Shown one piece after another: positions 53,225 through 61,782 of a DNA stretch of 64,000 bases (the first letter of the stretch is position 1; the number at the start of each line of letters is the position of its first letter). The DNA comes from Marinococcus sp. PL1-022. GTDB taxonomy: Bacteria > Bacillota > Bacilli > Bacillales > Marinococcaceae. Both the position numbers and the translations under genes were made by a program. The stretch covers positions 1,565,495-1,629,494 of the forward strand of contig NZ_JAWXCX010000001.1 in the NCBI RefSeq assembly GCF_033845285.1, read 5' to 3'. Under the pieces are notes generated by a model. That model saw only the letters and a program-made list of their open reading frames with translations, was not told where the DNA came from and did not search any database.

Positions 53225-54472
53225 TTAGATGAGGAAATTAAACAGCGTTTCCTCTTTATTGATTTCTGTATATTTGATGCCGCGGTCTTTCATTCTCGTC
53301 AGAAGCTTATCGTAGTCCGACGGATAGGTGACCTCGATGCCGACAAGCGCCGGCCCGTTGGATTTATTGTTTTTCTTGTTGTATTCAAAACGGGTAATAT
53401 CGTCGTCCGGGCCGAGTACATCATGAAGGAATTCCCGTAGTGCGCCGGCACGCTGCGGAAAATTCACAATGAAGTAATGCTGCAGTCCTTCATAGATCAA
53501 TGATTTCTCCCTCATTTCTTCCATGCGGCCGATATCATTGTTTCCTCCGCTAACGATACAAACGACCGTTTTTCCTTTAATTTCTTCTTTATGAAAATCA
53601 AGAGCCGCAATTGACAGGGCGCCCGCTGGTTCAGCCACAACGGCATTTTCATTGTACAGCTCCAGAATAGTTGTACATATCTTGCCCTCAGGTACGAGCG
53701 TGATGCTGTCAAGCAGATCCTTACAAACGTCATATGTGAGCTCCCCGACCCGCTTCACAGCAGCCCCGTCAACAAACTTGTCAATGTAGTCGAGAGAGAC
53801 GACACCCTGATTTTCAATGGATGCTTTCATACCTGGAGCTCCGGCCGGCTCACAGCCGATAATCTTCGTTGAAGGGGAAATCGAGTTCACGTACGTGCCA
53901 ACGCCGGATACGAGTCCGCCTCCACCGATGCAGGAAAATAAATAATCGATCGGCTCTTCAATATCATTCATAATTTCCATTCCGACAGTGCCCTGACCAG
54001 CGATCACTTTTTCGTTATTAAACGGATGCACAAATTCCATGTCGTGTGCTTCGCCGTAAGCATTGGCTTCGTAATAGGCATCGTCAAACGTGTCGCCCGT
54101 AAGTACTACTTCCACGTATTCCTTTCCAAATAACTTCACCTGCGAAATTTTCTGGCGCGGAGTCGTGTTTGGCATAAAAATATGACCCTTCACCTTCAGC
54201 GCCTGGCAGGAGTAAGCCACGCCCTGAGCGTGGTTTCCAGCGCTTGCACATACCACTCCGTTTTCAAGCTTCTCCTTGGGAATGCTGCTCATCATATAGT
54301 ACGCCCCGCGGATTTTAAATGAGCGCACCACCTGGAGGTCCTCCCGTTTTAAATAAATATTGGCCCCGTAACGTTCAGAAAGCACCTGGTTTTTCTGCAA
54401 TGGGGTATGCGTGACCACGTCTTTCAGCGTTTGATTTGCGATGATAATGTCTTCAATGTGTATATTCCCCAT
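53225..54472 (-). CDS. ilvA: Threonine ammonia-lyase (threonine deaminase)
   Basis: PLP enzyme converting threonine to 2-oxobutyrate, entry to isoleucine synthesis. The 415-residue protein shows the Schiff-base lysine in SFKIRGAYYM, CASAGNHAQGVA, the PLP phosphate loop CIGGGGLVSGVG and CIVSGGNNDIGRM. A single C-terminal ACT-like regulatory domain follows (about 335-415, FPQRAGALREFLHDVLG). This one-ACT architecture is usual for Bacillus biosynthetic IlvA. It stands apart from other ilv genes here. It has a TATAAT promoter (54605-54610) and a leader hairpin. Confidence 0.95.
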   Translation of the reverse strand: MGNIHIEDIIIANQTLKDVVTHTPLQKNQVLSERYGANIYLKREDLQVVRSFKIRGAYYMMSSIPKEKLENGVVCASAGNHAQGVAYSCQALKVKGHIFMPNTTPRQKISQVKLFGKEYVEVVLTGDTFDDAYYEANAYGEAHDMEFVHPFNNEKVIAGQGTVGMEIMNDIEEPIDYLFSCIGGGGLVSGVGTYVNSISPSTKIIGCEPAGAPGMKASIENQGVVSLDYIDKFVDGAAVKRVGELTYDVCKDLLDSITLVPEGKICTTILELYNENAVVAEPAGALSIAALDFHKEEIKGKTVVCIVSGGNNDIGRMEEMREKSLIYEGLQHYFIVNFPQRAGALREFLHDVLGPDDDITRFEYNKKNNKSNGPALVGIEVTYPSDYDKLLTRMKDRGIKYTEINKEETLFNFLI

Positions 54473-54552
54473 ACAAGCAACGTTCCTTTCTACTTAGCGT
54501 GCGTCCACTTCAACTGTGAATGCCCGGTTAACATGATTAGTGTAAATGCTCG

Positions 54553-54610
54553 AAAGCGGCGGAGAATGTCTCCGCCGCCTTTTGATCCCGTTCAAACCCC
54601 TACTATTATA
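54553..54610 (-). promoter_or_regulatory. ilvA promoter and leader hairpin
   Basis: Minus-strand TATAAT (54605-54610) with TTTTCA 16 bases upstream would start transcription near 54598. The leader then contains a 9-bp GC-rich perfect stem GCGGCGGAG / CTCCGCCGC (54556-54578) before the ilvA start. No T-box motif (GGGTGGTACCGCG-like) is present, so a different attenuator or plain structure is likely. Confidence 0.55.
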
Positions 54611-54685
54611 ACATGAATATGCACACTGAAAAGCCGTCCGTTTTCCTGCTTTGCGCAAAGGGTACATAAATGTTAATACCGGCAG

Positions 54686-54715
54686 TTCTTTACCCGCCCC
54701 AATCTTTGGTATAAT
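54686..54715 (+). promoter_or_regulatory. Promoter of the phasin-like gene
   Basis: TATAAT (54710-54715) preceded by TGG (extended -10), with TTCTTT 18 bases upstream as a weak -35. It lies about 43 bases before the start codon. Confidence 0.6.
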
Positions 54716-54758
54716 GTTTATAGTACGCTTTTTCACAAAACATAAAGGGGGATTTTTC

Positions 54759-55067
54759 ATGAACGACATGCTGAAAAAAGGATTTTTTCTGGGACTTGGA
54801 GCCGCTTCATATGGACGGGAAAAGGTACAGACATATCTCGATGACCTCGTAACTAAGGGAAAGATCACACCCAGGGAAGCTGACGAGTGGAAAGAGGAAA
54901 TGATTCAACGGGGTTCGGCTCAAAGCGACTCCTGGAACAGCCAGGCGAAAAACTCCTTCGAAAATCGGATGGAAAGCATGGGCATCGCCACCAAGCGTGA
55001 TATTGACCGTCTCGAACAAAAGCTCGATGCCATTGAAAAGGCGATGCACAAACCAGAGGACGAATAA
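54759..55067 (+). CDS. Phasin-like/PHA synthesis regulator-like protein (102 aa)
   Basis: Small helical protein starting MNDMLKKGFFLGLGAASYGREKV. The ATG at 54759 follows AAGGGGG at good spacing; the longer frame begins upstream of the promoter. The pattern LKKGFFLGLGAA...LDDLVTKGKITPREADEW, then a C-terminal coiled coil (KRDIDRLEQKLDAIEKAM), is that of proteins annotated as phasin family or polyhydroxyalkanoate synthesis regulator. It precedes the UbiB-type kinase gene by 32 bases, an arrangement I associate with this family, so the two are likely co-transcribed. Confidence 0.8.
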   Translation: MNDMLKKGFFLGLGAASYGREKVQTYLDDLVTKGKITPREADEWKEEMIQRGSAQSDSWNSQAKNSFENRMESMGIATKRDIDRLEQKLDAIEKAMHKPEDE

Positions 55068-55099
55068 CCGCCAATTTTAATTAAAGGAAGGAACGCTTC

Positions 55100-56776
55100 A
55101 TGGCTATAACAAAAAGTATCCGGCACGCAAATCGATACAGAAAGATTGCTACTACGCTTGCGAAACACGGCTTCGGATATATTTTGCAGGAAGTGGGACT
55201 TTTTCATATTCTTTCTCTTCCCAAGCGCATCATGTCGGATCCCAATGACTGGAACACGCAGTCGATCGGGGTCCGTCTTCGGCTTGTTGTGGAGGAGCTT
55301 GGCCCTGCGTTCATCAAACTCGGCCAGCTTGTAAGCACCCGCAGGGATATTTTCCCTCCGTCCATTGTGGATGAACTTGCAAAGCTGCAGGATCACGTTC
55401 CCCCGTTTCCATACGAAACGGCCAAATCGGTGATCGAGCATGACCTTCATGAACCCCTTGGCAATATTTATTCCTATTTTGATGAAACTCCCATCGCCGC
55501 GGCTTCCATCGGCCAGGTACATAAAGCGGTTCTCCATGACGGCCGGGATGTTGTTGTAAAGATCAGCCGGCCGCATATTAAAGAAATTATCGAACAGGAC
55601 ATCGATATTCTGCGGGATCTGGCACGGCTTCTCACCCAGCGGTTTCAATGGGCCCGGTTCTACCAGCTCCAGGATGTTGTAGAGGAGTATGTATCTGCTA
55701 TACGGGATGAATTTGATTACTTTACTGAAGCCCGAAATGTGGAAAAAATGTCCCGGACCCTTCAGCATTTTGATTCTGTCCAGGTGCCTGAAGTGTATGA
55801 AGCCTGGTCGTCACGCCGCGTTCTGACCATTGAATATATCGATGGCTATAAGCTTTCAGAGCTTAATTACTCCACTGCCGAGTTTGATAAAAAGAAGCTT
55901 GCTCACCATCTGGTGGATTCCTTTTTACACCAGGTGCTTCGCACCGGCTTCTTTCACAGCGACCCTCACCCCGGGAATCTGCTTTTTAAAGAAGGAAACG
56001 TGGTCGCCTACATTGACTTCGGCCAGGTCGGCCGCTTGAGCAAAAGCATGCGCAGGCAGTTCATTAACTATGTTATCGCCATGACAAGGCGAAACACCCG
56101 GGACGTAGCGGCAGCTATCTATGAAATGGCCGATTTTCCGGAAGATATGGATACAGAAATTTTTGAAGAAGATGTGGAATACCTTCTGTCCAAATATTAC
56201 GACACGCCGTTTAAAGATATTGAAATCGGTGCAGCCATCAATGATGTATTTTCCACCTCCCACCGGTACGGAATCAGCATCCATAAAGAATTTACGATGC
56301 TTGCTAAAGCCATTATTACCATTGAATCCATTGCCACTGATCTCGACCCGGACTTAAGCATCGTCGAAATTGCCGAGCCCTACGGCAGGATGCTCGTTAA
56401 AGAACGACTGAACCCGCGCGACCGGATCGAGGACGTTTTCCGCGAAGGTAAAGAACAGTTTGGCTACCTGCGTGAGCTGCCGAAGGAGATTCGTTCCGCC
56501 CTGAAAAAAATCAATGATGATGAACTGGGCGTCGATATACGCATGCCCCGCATTAATATTTTAATGAACAAGCTTGACCGTATTGGCAACCGCCTAAGCT
56601 TCAGTGTCATACTTCTCGCCTTCAGCATCGTAATGGTCGGCTTGATTGTCGGATCCACATTCGGGGATACCAATTCGATTCTCGTCCGGCTCCCTGTCAT
56701 TGAAATCAGCTTTATTGTGGCGTTCTTTCTCTTCGTCTGGCTGCTGTACGCCATTTTTCGCTCCGGGCGGTTTTGA
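55100..56776 (+). CDS. UbiB/AarF-family atypical kinase
   Basis: 558-residue ABC1/ADCK/UbiB-type protein kinase-like ATPase linked to isoprenoid lipid (quinone) biology at the membrane. Hallmarks are the KxGQ motif (IKLGQLVSTRRDIFP), the alanine-rich nucleotide loop (AAASIGQVHKA), catalytic HSDPHPGNLLF and the metal-binding YIDFGQVGRL. Two transmembrane helices close the C-terminus (about 500-520 and 530-552). It follows the phasin-like gene and ends at a strong terminator. The exact substrate is unknown for Bacilli. Confidence 0.92.
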   Translation: MAITKSIRHANRYRKIATTLAKHGFGYILQEVGLFHILSLPKRIMSDPNDWNTQSIGVRLRLVVEELGPAFIKLGQLVSTRRDIFPPSIVDELAKLQDHVPPFPYETAKSVIEHDLHEPLGNIYSYFDETPIAAASIGQVHKAVLHDGRDVVVKISRPHIKEIIEQDIDILRDLARLLTQRFQWARFYQLQDVVEEYVSAIRDEFDYFTEARNVEKMSRTLQHFDSVQVPEVYEAWSSRRVLTIEYIDGYKLSELNYSTAEFDKKKLAHHLVDSFLHQVLRTGFFHSDPHPGNLLFKEGNVVAYIDFGQVGRLSKSMRRQFINYVIAMTRRNTRDVAAAIYEMADFPEDMDTEIFEEDVEYLLSKYYDTPFKDIEIGAAINDVFSTSHRYGISIHKEFTMLAKAIITIESIATDLDPDLSIVEIAEPYGRMLVKERLNPRDRIEDVFREGKEQFGYLRELPKEIRSALKKINDDELGVDIRMPRINILMNKLDRIGNRLSFSVILLAFSIVMVGLIVGSTFGDTNSILVRLPVIEISFIVAFFLFVWLLYAIFRSGRF

Positions 56777-56781
56777 CCTCC

Positions 56782-56825
56782 GATACACAAAAGCTGCCGG
56801 CAGAAGCCGGCAGCTTTTGTGTATC
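56782..56825. terminator. Bidirectional terminator between ubiB-like and rhodanese genes
   Basis: Perfect stem of about 20 bp (core AAAAGCTGCCGGC / GCCGGCAGCTTTT, loop AGAA) serving convergent genes. Confidence 0.9.
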
Positions 56826-56828
56826 CTT

Positions 56829-57671
56829 TTACAGCCTGTTTGGCTCTTTTTCGATCGGAAGGTCCGGATAGGAAATCCAATCGCTCCAGCTTCCGTTATA
56901 AAGTCGCACCTGCTCAATTCCGGCTTCTCTCATGCCGAGCACATTGACACAGGCCGTAATACCGGATCCGCAGTAAGAAATAACTTCATCAAAACCCTCG
57001 AGTTCCTGAAAATGATCACGCAGTTCACTCTGCGATTTCCATGTGCCGTCTTCGCGGAGCACATCCTTCCAGAAATAATGATAGGCACCAGGGATATGGC
57101 CGGAAACAGCGTCCACTTCCTCATTTTCCCCAGCGTAGCGCTCGTAGCTTCTCGCATCCACCAGCGCTGCATGTTCATTACGCAGCTGCTGCTTTACTTC
57201 TTCCAGGTGAACCAGCTGATTCGGCTCGCGGTCGATGATCATCTGCTTCATGAGCGGCGTCGGGATCTCCTCTGTTGTCGGAAATCCTTCCTCCACCCAA
57301 TGGGAATAAGAACGGTCGAGGACGTATGTATTCGTATGACCCGCATACTGCATCAGCCACCAAAAGCGGGCAGCACCCATACCTCCCTGATCGTCATAAG
57401 CTACGACGGTCGTCTGCATGTCTATGCCCCGTTCCGAGAGAACCTGAGCGAAAAAGTCCATATCCGGCAGCGGATGACGTCCTCCGTGGGTCCCGGCCTG
57501 GGCGGATAAATGCTTTTCCACATCGATAAAGACAGCACCTGGAACATGATCCTTAACATACGCTTCATGCCCAGCTGCTGCATCTTTTAGTTCAAACCGG
57601 CAGTCCACCACCCGGACATGTTCATCGCGGCGGTGGTCATTCAGCCATTCAGAAGAAATTAGAAAGCTCAA
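56829..57671 (-). CDS. Thiosulfate/3-mercaptopyruvate-type sulfurtransferase (tandem rhodanese)
   Basis: 280-residue two-domain rhodanese. The N-terminal domain (1-140) is structural and has no active-site cysteine at the loop. The C-terminal domain carries the catalytic loop YCGSGITACVN (Cys near 232) and the typical VDARSYERYAGE and GHIPGAYHYFWKDVL. CGSGITA is nearer the 3-mercaptopyruvate sulfurtransferase type than CRKGVTG-type rhodaneses. It is followed upstream by yppE with 15 bases between them on the same strand. Confidence 0.9.
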   Translation of the reverse strand: MSFLISSEWLNDHRRDEHVRVVDCRFELKDAAAGHEAYVKDHVPGAVFIDVEKHLSAQAGTHGGRHPLPDMDFFAQVLSERGIDMQTTVVAYDDQGGMGAARFWWLMQYAGHTNTYVLDRSYSHWVEEGFPTTEEIPTPLMKQMIIDREPNQLVHLEEVKQQLRNEHAALVDARSYERYAGENEEVDAVSGHIPGAYHYFWKDVLREDGTWKSQSELRDHFQELEGFDEVISYCGSGITACVNVLGMREAGIEQVRLYNGSWSDWISYPDLPIEKEPNRL

Positions 57672-57686
57672 CTTACTCTCCCCTTT

Positions 57687-58046
57687 CTAGGATTCCTGTG
57701 TTAACTGTGTTTGAATGCTATTTAGAATAAACTCCACGGCCTGCAGCGTTTCCTTGAATTGTTTTTCTTTCGTTGTCCGCTGGTAAGCCTGAAGAGAGGC
57801 ATTCATGATGTTATCATATGTGTCTTCCATCTGGGATTCGTGCAGGTACGGGTAGCTTGTTGTCTGCACCCAGGCAGAGGCTTCCTCTTTCCATACATCT
57901 GCTTCCCCTTTTACCTTGTCGACAAACGGTTTCACTTCCTCATAAAAATCCGGGCGGTCGTCCCGCTCCTGTACTTCATAAAAAATCTGCTCTGCTTCAT
58001 CCATGCGCCGTTTCATCTGGTCACAGCTTTCGAAAAGCCCGGGCAT
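57687..58046 (-). CDS. yppE: YppE-like protein (DUF1798)
   Basis: 119-residue helical protein resembling B. subtilis YppE (DUF1798), a four-helix bundle of unknown function. Indicators are the N-terminal SCDQMKRRMDEAEQIFYEV, KPFVDKVKGEADVWKEEASAWV and a C-terminal FKETLQAVEFILNSIQ. In B. subtilis yppE also lies close to recU and ponA, which supports the call. It lies 15 bases before the rhodanese gene and 55 bases after the remA-like gene. Confidence 0.78.
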   Translation of the reverse strand: MPGLFESCDQMKRRMDEAEQIFYEVQERDDRPDFYEEVKPFVDKVKGEADVWKEEASAWVQTTSYPYLHESQMEDTYDNIMNASLQAYQRTTKEKQFKETLQAVEFILNSIQTQLTQES

Positions 58047-58101
58047 CGAAAAACCCCCTCTGATACAAAGAACGCTTCCCTTTAAAGGAAAGCGAATATT
58101 T

Positions 58102-58368
58102 TTAGGATGTGCTTTCTTCCTGATCCTGCTGGTTGCTTACCCGCTGGGCTACTGTTTCCGGCTGAATGGCCGACAGAAGCACGTGATCGCTGTCCGACAG
58201 GATGATGCTTCTTGTTTTCCGTCCATTAGTCACGTCGATGAGCATCTTTCTTTCACGTGCCTCCTGGATCAAACGTTTTGTCGGGGCAGAATCAGAGCTC
58301 ACAATTGAAATTACCCGTTCTGCCATCACCATATTGCCAAAACCAATATTAATCGGTGTATCGCTCAT
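58102..58368 (-). CDS. remA: RemA-family DNA-binding regulator (DUF370)
   Basis: 88-residue protein very close to B. subtilis RemA, a DNA-binding activator of matrix (eps, tapA) and osmoprotection (opuA) genes. The shared core is [24 protein letters not shown] (split across 6-29), [25 protein letters not shown] and [15 protein letters not shown]. The arginines needed for DNA binding in the RKTR region appear conserved. The C-terminal tail is acidic and Gln-rich. In B. subtilis remA lies beside gmk; here it is between yppE and recU, so it is either relocated or a paralogue. Confidence 0.85.
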   Translation of the reverse strand: MSDTPINIGFGNMVMAERVISIVSSDSAPTKRLIQEARERKMLIDVTNGRKTRSIILSDSDHVLLSAIQPETVAQRVSNQQDQEESTS

Positions 58369-58514
58369 GCTATCCCCTTCCTTTCTCGTTCTTTTCTATC
58401 CTAACACGAATAACCGAGGCTTTGTCTATCATTCTAAGCACGGCGTACGTAATATCCGGCTGAAATTGTGGTAAAATAGCAGCAGGCAGTAAATTCTAGC
58501 AAAGGAAGATTCTC

Positions 58515-59117
58515 ATGGCTTACCGCTACCCAAACGGAAAAGTATACCGTCCGAAAAAAAATGCTTCCTCCCGTCAGGGCCCGCCGGCGGAAAAAAGCTT
58601 TGCCAACCGCGGCATGACGCTTGAAGAAGACATTAATGAGTCCAATGAATATTATATTGCACGCGACATCGGCATCATACATAAAAAACCGACACCTGTT
58701 CAGATAGTCGATGTTCATTATCCGAAACGGAGCGCCGCGCGCATCACCGAAGCATATTTTAAACAGGCCTCCACCACAGACTATAACGGTGTATTTGCCG
58801 GCCGCTACATTGATTTTGAAGCAAAGGAAACGCGCAACAAAACAGCCTTTCCCCTTCAGAACTTTCATGACCACCAGGCAGATCATATGCACAAGGTCCA
58901 AAAGCAGGACGGCATCGCATTTGTGCTTCTTCGTTTTGCCGCACACGGGGAGACCTATTTATATGACGCTTCCCAGTTTCTTCACTGGTATTACGGACAG
59001 ACAAAACGAAAATCCATTCCCTATCAGGAAATCCAGACGCACGGTCATTCAATTCCGCTCGGTCTTCACCCGAGACTGGACTACTTAAAAACCGTGAAGG
59101 ACGTTTATTTTCATTGA
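58515..59117 (+). CDS. recU: Holliday junction resolvase RecU
   Basis: Structure-specific endonuclease that resolves Holliday junctions in recombination and chromosome segregation. The 200-residue protein has the basic N-terminal tail ([14 protein letters not shown]), [17 protein letters not shown], and the nuclease core with [23 protein letters not shown] and a late FVLLRF. The Asp/Glu-x-Lys catalytic residues are present. It directly precedes ponA on the same strand, as in B. subtilis, with 87 bases between. Confidence 0.94.
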   Translation: MAYRYPNGKVYRPKKNASSRQGPPAEKSFANRGMTLEEDINESNEYYIARDIGIIHKKPTPVQIVDVHYPKRSAARITEAYFKQASTTDYNGVFAGRYIDFEAKETRNKTAFPLQNFHDHQADHMHKVQKQDGIAFVLLRFAAHGETYLYDASQFLHWYYGQTKRKSIPYQEIQTHGHSIPLGLHPRLDYLKTVKDVYFH

Positions 59118-59204
59118 ATACGCATGTAACAAAACAAAAAATTGAACGTCTAATGCCTGGGCACACAGAACCAGATGCTATGCACAACGAAAGGACGAAC
59201 CTCA

Positions 59205-61745
59205 ATGAGTGACAATTACCGGTCCCGCCAGGAAAAGCGCACGGCCGACCAGAAAAACCCTAAAAAGAAACAGAAGAAAAACCGCAAACGACCGCTTTGG
59301 CAGACGTTCATTATATGGGCCCTTTCGCTCATGCTTGTCTTCATGACTGCCGGTGTCATCATTGTCGCCTATATGATCAATCAGGCCCCTGAATTAGATG
59401 CGGAAGCGATAGTATTATCAGAAGCGGCTACTGTATATGACCAGAATGACGAAGAGATTGCGCAGCTGCAAAACAGCAGTAACCGGGAACTAGCCGATAT
59501 AGAAGAAATGCCTGACTATGCGAAGGAAGCATTTATAGCTGTGGAGGACGAACGTTTTTACAGCCACTTCGGCATCGACGTTCAGCGGATTTTTGGCGCG
59601 TTATGGGCAAACGTGACTGACGGCTTCGGATCCCAGGGGGCAAGCACAATTACCCAGCAGGTTGTGAAAAATGCGTTTCTTTCACCTGATAAAAACATAT
59701 CGCGTAAAGTCCAGGAACAGTATTTGGCCATTAAGCTTGAACAGCAGTACAGTAAGGATGAAATTCTCGAAATGTACGTTAACCTGATCTATTTCAATCA
59801 GGGTGCCTATGGCATCACCCAGGCCGGACAAACCTATTTTGGAAAAGAGGATCCAGGCGAGCTCACGATCGCAGACGCTGCTCTGCTCGCGGCCATCCCA
59901 CGCCGGCCTTCGTATTATGACCCGGTTCAAAATCCGGAAAACGCCGAGGATCGCAGAAATCAGATTATTTCCATGATGAATGAGCAAGGGTATATTACGG
60001 ATGAAGAAGCCGAAGAGGCTTCCAGCACTCCGGTGGATGAGCAGCTTAACTACCAGCCTCCGGAAAACGAAGTTGCCTATGATTCATTCATGTCCTACGT
60101 GCAAAACGAGCTCGAAGACTTTGACGGCGTTGAGGCCTCAGACATATATACAGCCGGGCTGAAGGTCTACACGACTCTTGACACCGAAGCTCAGGACCAG
60201 GCGGAGGAACTCATTCAAAGTTCAGATGCGCTCGACAGCTTTCCAGACAATGAACAGTTTCAGATCGGTTTTACACTGCTTGATACCCAGACCGGAGCAG
60301 TGAAAGCCATTGTCGGCAACCGTCAGAGCCCTGATACGGCAATGAGCTATAATTTCGCTACCGATCCTAATCAGCCTGGGTCGACCATTAAGCCCGTCCT
60401 GGATTACGGGCCGGCCATTGAAAACATGCAGTGGTCCACGTACCATCAGATCGAAGATGAAGAATACCAGTACCCGGACACAGACACCGATGTGCGAAAC
60501 TATACCCGGAACTACCGGGGCAGTGTCAGCATGCGTGAAGCGCTGACGGATTCCCTGAACGTCCCTGCAGTAAAAACGCTTGAGGAAGTCGGACTTGATA
60601 ATGCCAGATCGTTTGCAAACGGTCTTGGCCTTGGCCTTGAGGACGTCTACTATGGTTCAGCTCTCGGCGGGCTTGAGCAGGGGGTTTCCTCTGAGCAGAT
60701 GGCCGGGGCCTACGCCGCTTTCGGAAACGAAGGGGTTTATAACGATCCTCACTCCATCCGGCGGATTGAGTTTCCGGACGGACGAACGATTGACTTTGAA
60801 CCAGAACAGGAGCAGGCAATGGAGGACTATACGGCCTATATGATCACGGATATGCTTAAGGATGTCGTCTCCGAGGGCACCGGCACCGGCGCCCAGATTG
60901 ACGGGCTTCCGCTAGCCGGCAAAACCGGAACCACCAATTTCACGGAGGACGAAATGAGCACCCTGAATATTCCTGACGGCGGTGTCCCCGATGTGTGGTT
61001 TAACGGCTACACTACGAACTATACAGCTTCTGTCTGGGCTGGCTTTGAAACCCGTTCTGAAAACAATTATCTTGTCGACGGGCAGACTGATGCTGCCAAG
61101 GATGTTTTCCGCGAGGTCATGCAGCAGGTCAGCAGCGGCATCGACACTCCCGACTTTGAACAGCCCGACTCTGTAGTATCAGTGCGGCTCAATGAAGAGA
61201 CTGGGGAGCGCGCTACGTCAAACACCTCCGACGCTGACACGATTACCGAGCTGTTTGTAGAAGGCGAGGTGGACGCCCAGGTCACTGAACCATCCTCTGA
61301 TAACGGCTCGGATAACAGCGGGGATTCAGATAGCGGCGAGCCTGCCGGTGACAGCGGTTCTGAGGAAACAAACGACTCTCAGAATGAGCCTGAACCTGCA
61401 GAGGAGCCTGCGGAAGAAACTGGGGAGAATGAAGAAAATACAGAAGATACACCGGAAGAGACTACAGAGCCAGACCAGGAAGAAAATGGCGAAACTGAAC
61501 AGTCTCCGGCAGATGAAGATTCAGGTGCCTCTGAAGAAGGACGTGAAGAAGAAACAGACACGAGCGGTGAGGAGCCTGCAGAATCCGAGCCGGACTCCGG
61601 CGGCGAAAGCGACACCGGTGAAAATACCGAAGACGAAAGCTCTGGGGACACAGAGCCGGAAACAGATACCTCTGGTGAAGAAGAGCCTGCTGACACCGAA
61701 GACAGCCCTTCTGAACCCGAACAGGAATCAGGAACTAACGAATAA
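59205..61745 (+). CDS. ponA: Class A penicillin-binding protein (PBP1-like)
   Basis: Bifunctional peptidoglycan synthase, about 846 residues. The ATG at 59205 (MSDNYRSRQEK) follows AAAGGA and matches B. subtilis PonA. Order: a basic cytoplasmic tail, one transmembrane helix (about 35-58), and a glycosyltransferase 51 domain (VEDERFYSHFGID, GASTITQQVVKN, KRKVQEQ-like segment). The transpeptidase follows (Ser in PGSTIKPVLDYG, TDSLN, KTGTTNF). The last 170 residues or so are an extreme acidic low-complexity tail of Glu, Asp, Ser, Gly, Pro and Thr outside the cell. It is co-oriented with recU. Confidence 0.94.
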   Translation: MSDNYRSRQEKRTADQKNPKKKQKKNRKRPLWQTFIIWALSLMLVFMTAGVIIVAYMINQAPELDAEAIVLSEAATVYDQNDEEIAQLQNSSNRELADIEEMPDYAKEAFIAVEDERFYSHFGIDVQRIFGALWANVTDGFGSQGASTITQQVVKNAFLSPDKNISRKVQEQYLAIKLEQQYSKDEILEMYVNLIYFNQGAYGITQAGQTYFGKEDPGELTIADAALLAAIPRRPSYYDPVQNPENAEDRRNQIISMMNEQGYITDEEAEEASSTPVDEQLNYQPPENEVAYDSFMSYVQNELEDFDGVEASDIYTAGLKVYTTLDTEAQDQAEELIQSSDALDSFPDNEQFQIGFTLLDTQTGAVKAIVGNRQSPDTAMSYNFATDPNQPGSTIKPVLDYGPAIENMQWSTYHQIEDEEYQYPDTDTDVRNYTRNYRGSVSMREALTDSLNVPAVKTLEEVGLDNARSFANGLGLGLEDVYYGSALGGLEQGVSSEQMAGAYAAFGNEGVYNDPHSIRRIEFPDGRTIDFEPEQEQAMEDYTAYMITDMLKDVVSEGTGTGAQIDGLPLAGKTGTTNFTEDEMSTLNIPDGGVPDVWFNGYTTNYTASVWAGFETRSENNYLVDGQTDAAKDVFREVMQQVSSGIDTPDFEQPDSVVSVRLNEETGERATSNTSDADTITELFVEGEVDAQVTEPSSDNGSDNSGDSDSGEPAGDSGSEETNDSQNEPEPAEEPAEETGENEENTEDTPEETTEPDQEENGETEQSPADEDSGASEEGREEETDTSGEEPAESEPDSGGESDTGENTEDESSGDTEPETDTSGEEEPADTEDSPSEPEQESGTNE

Positions 61746-61782
61746 CAAAAACCGCACTGCCCAAAAGGCGTGCGGTTTTTTG
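61746..61782. terminator. Bidirectional terminator between ponA and the dynamin-like gene
   Basis: Stem AAAACCGCAC(T)GCC / GGCGTGCGGTTTT with one bulge, loop CAAAA, followed by TTTTTTG. Confidence 0.88.

Noticed and set aside
54920-55768. 282-aa minus-strand frame opposite the start of the UbiB-type gene
   Set aside because: It runs antisense through the conserved kinase motifs and the phasin-like gene; no independent support.
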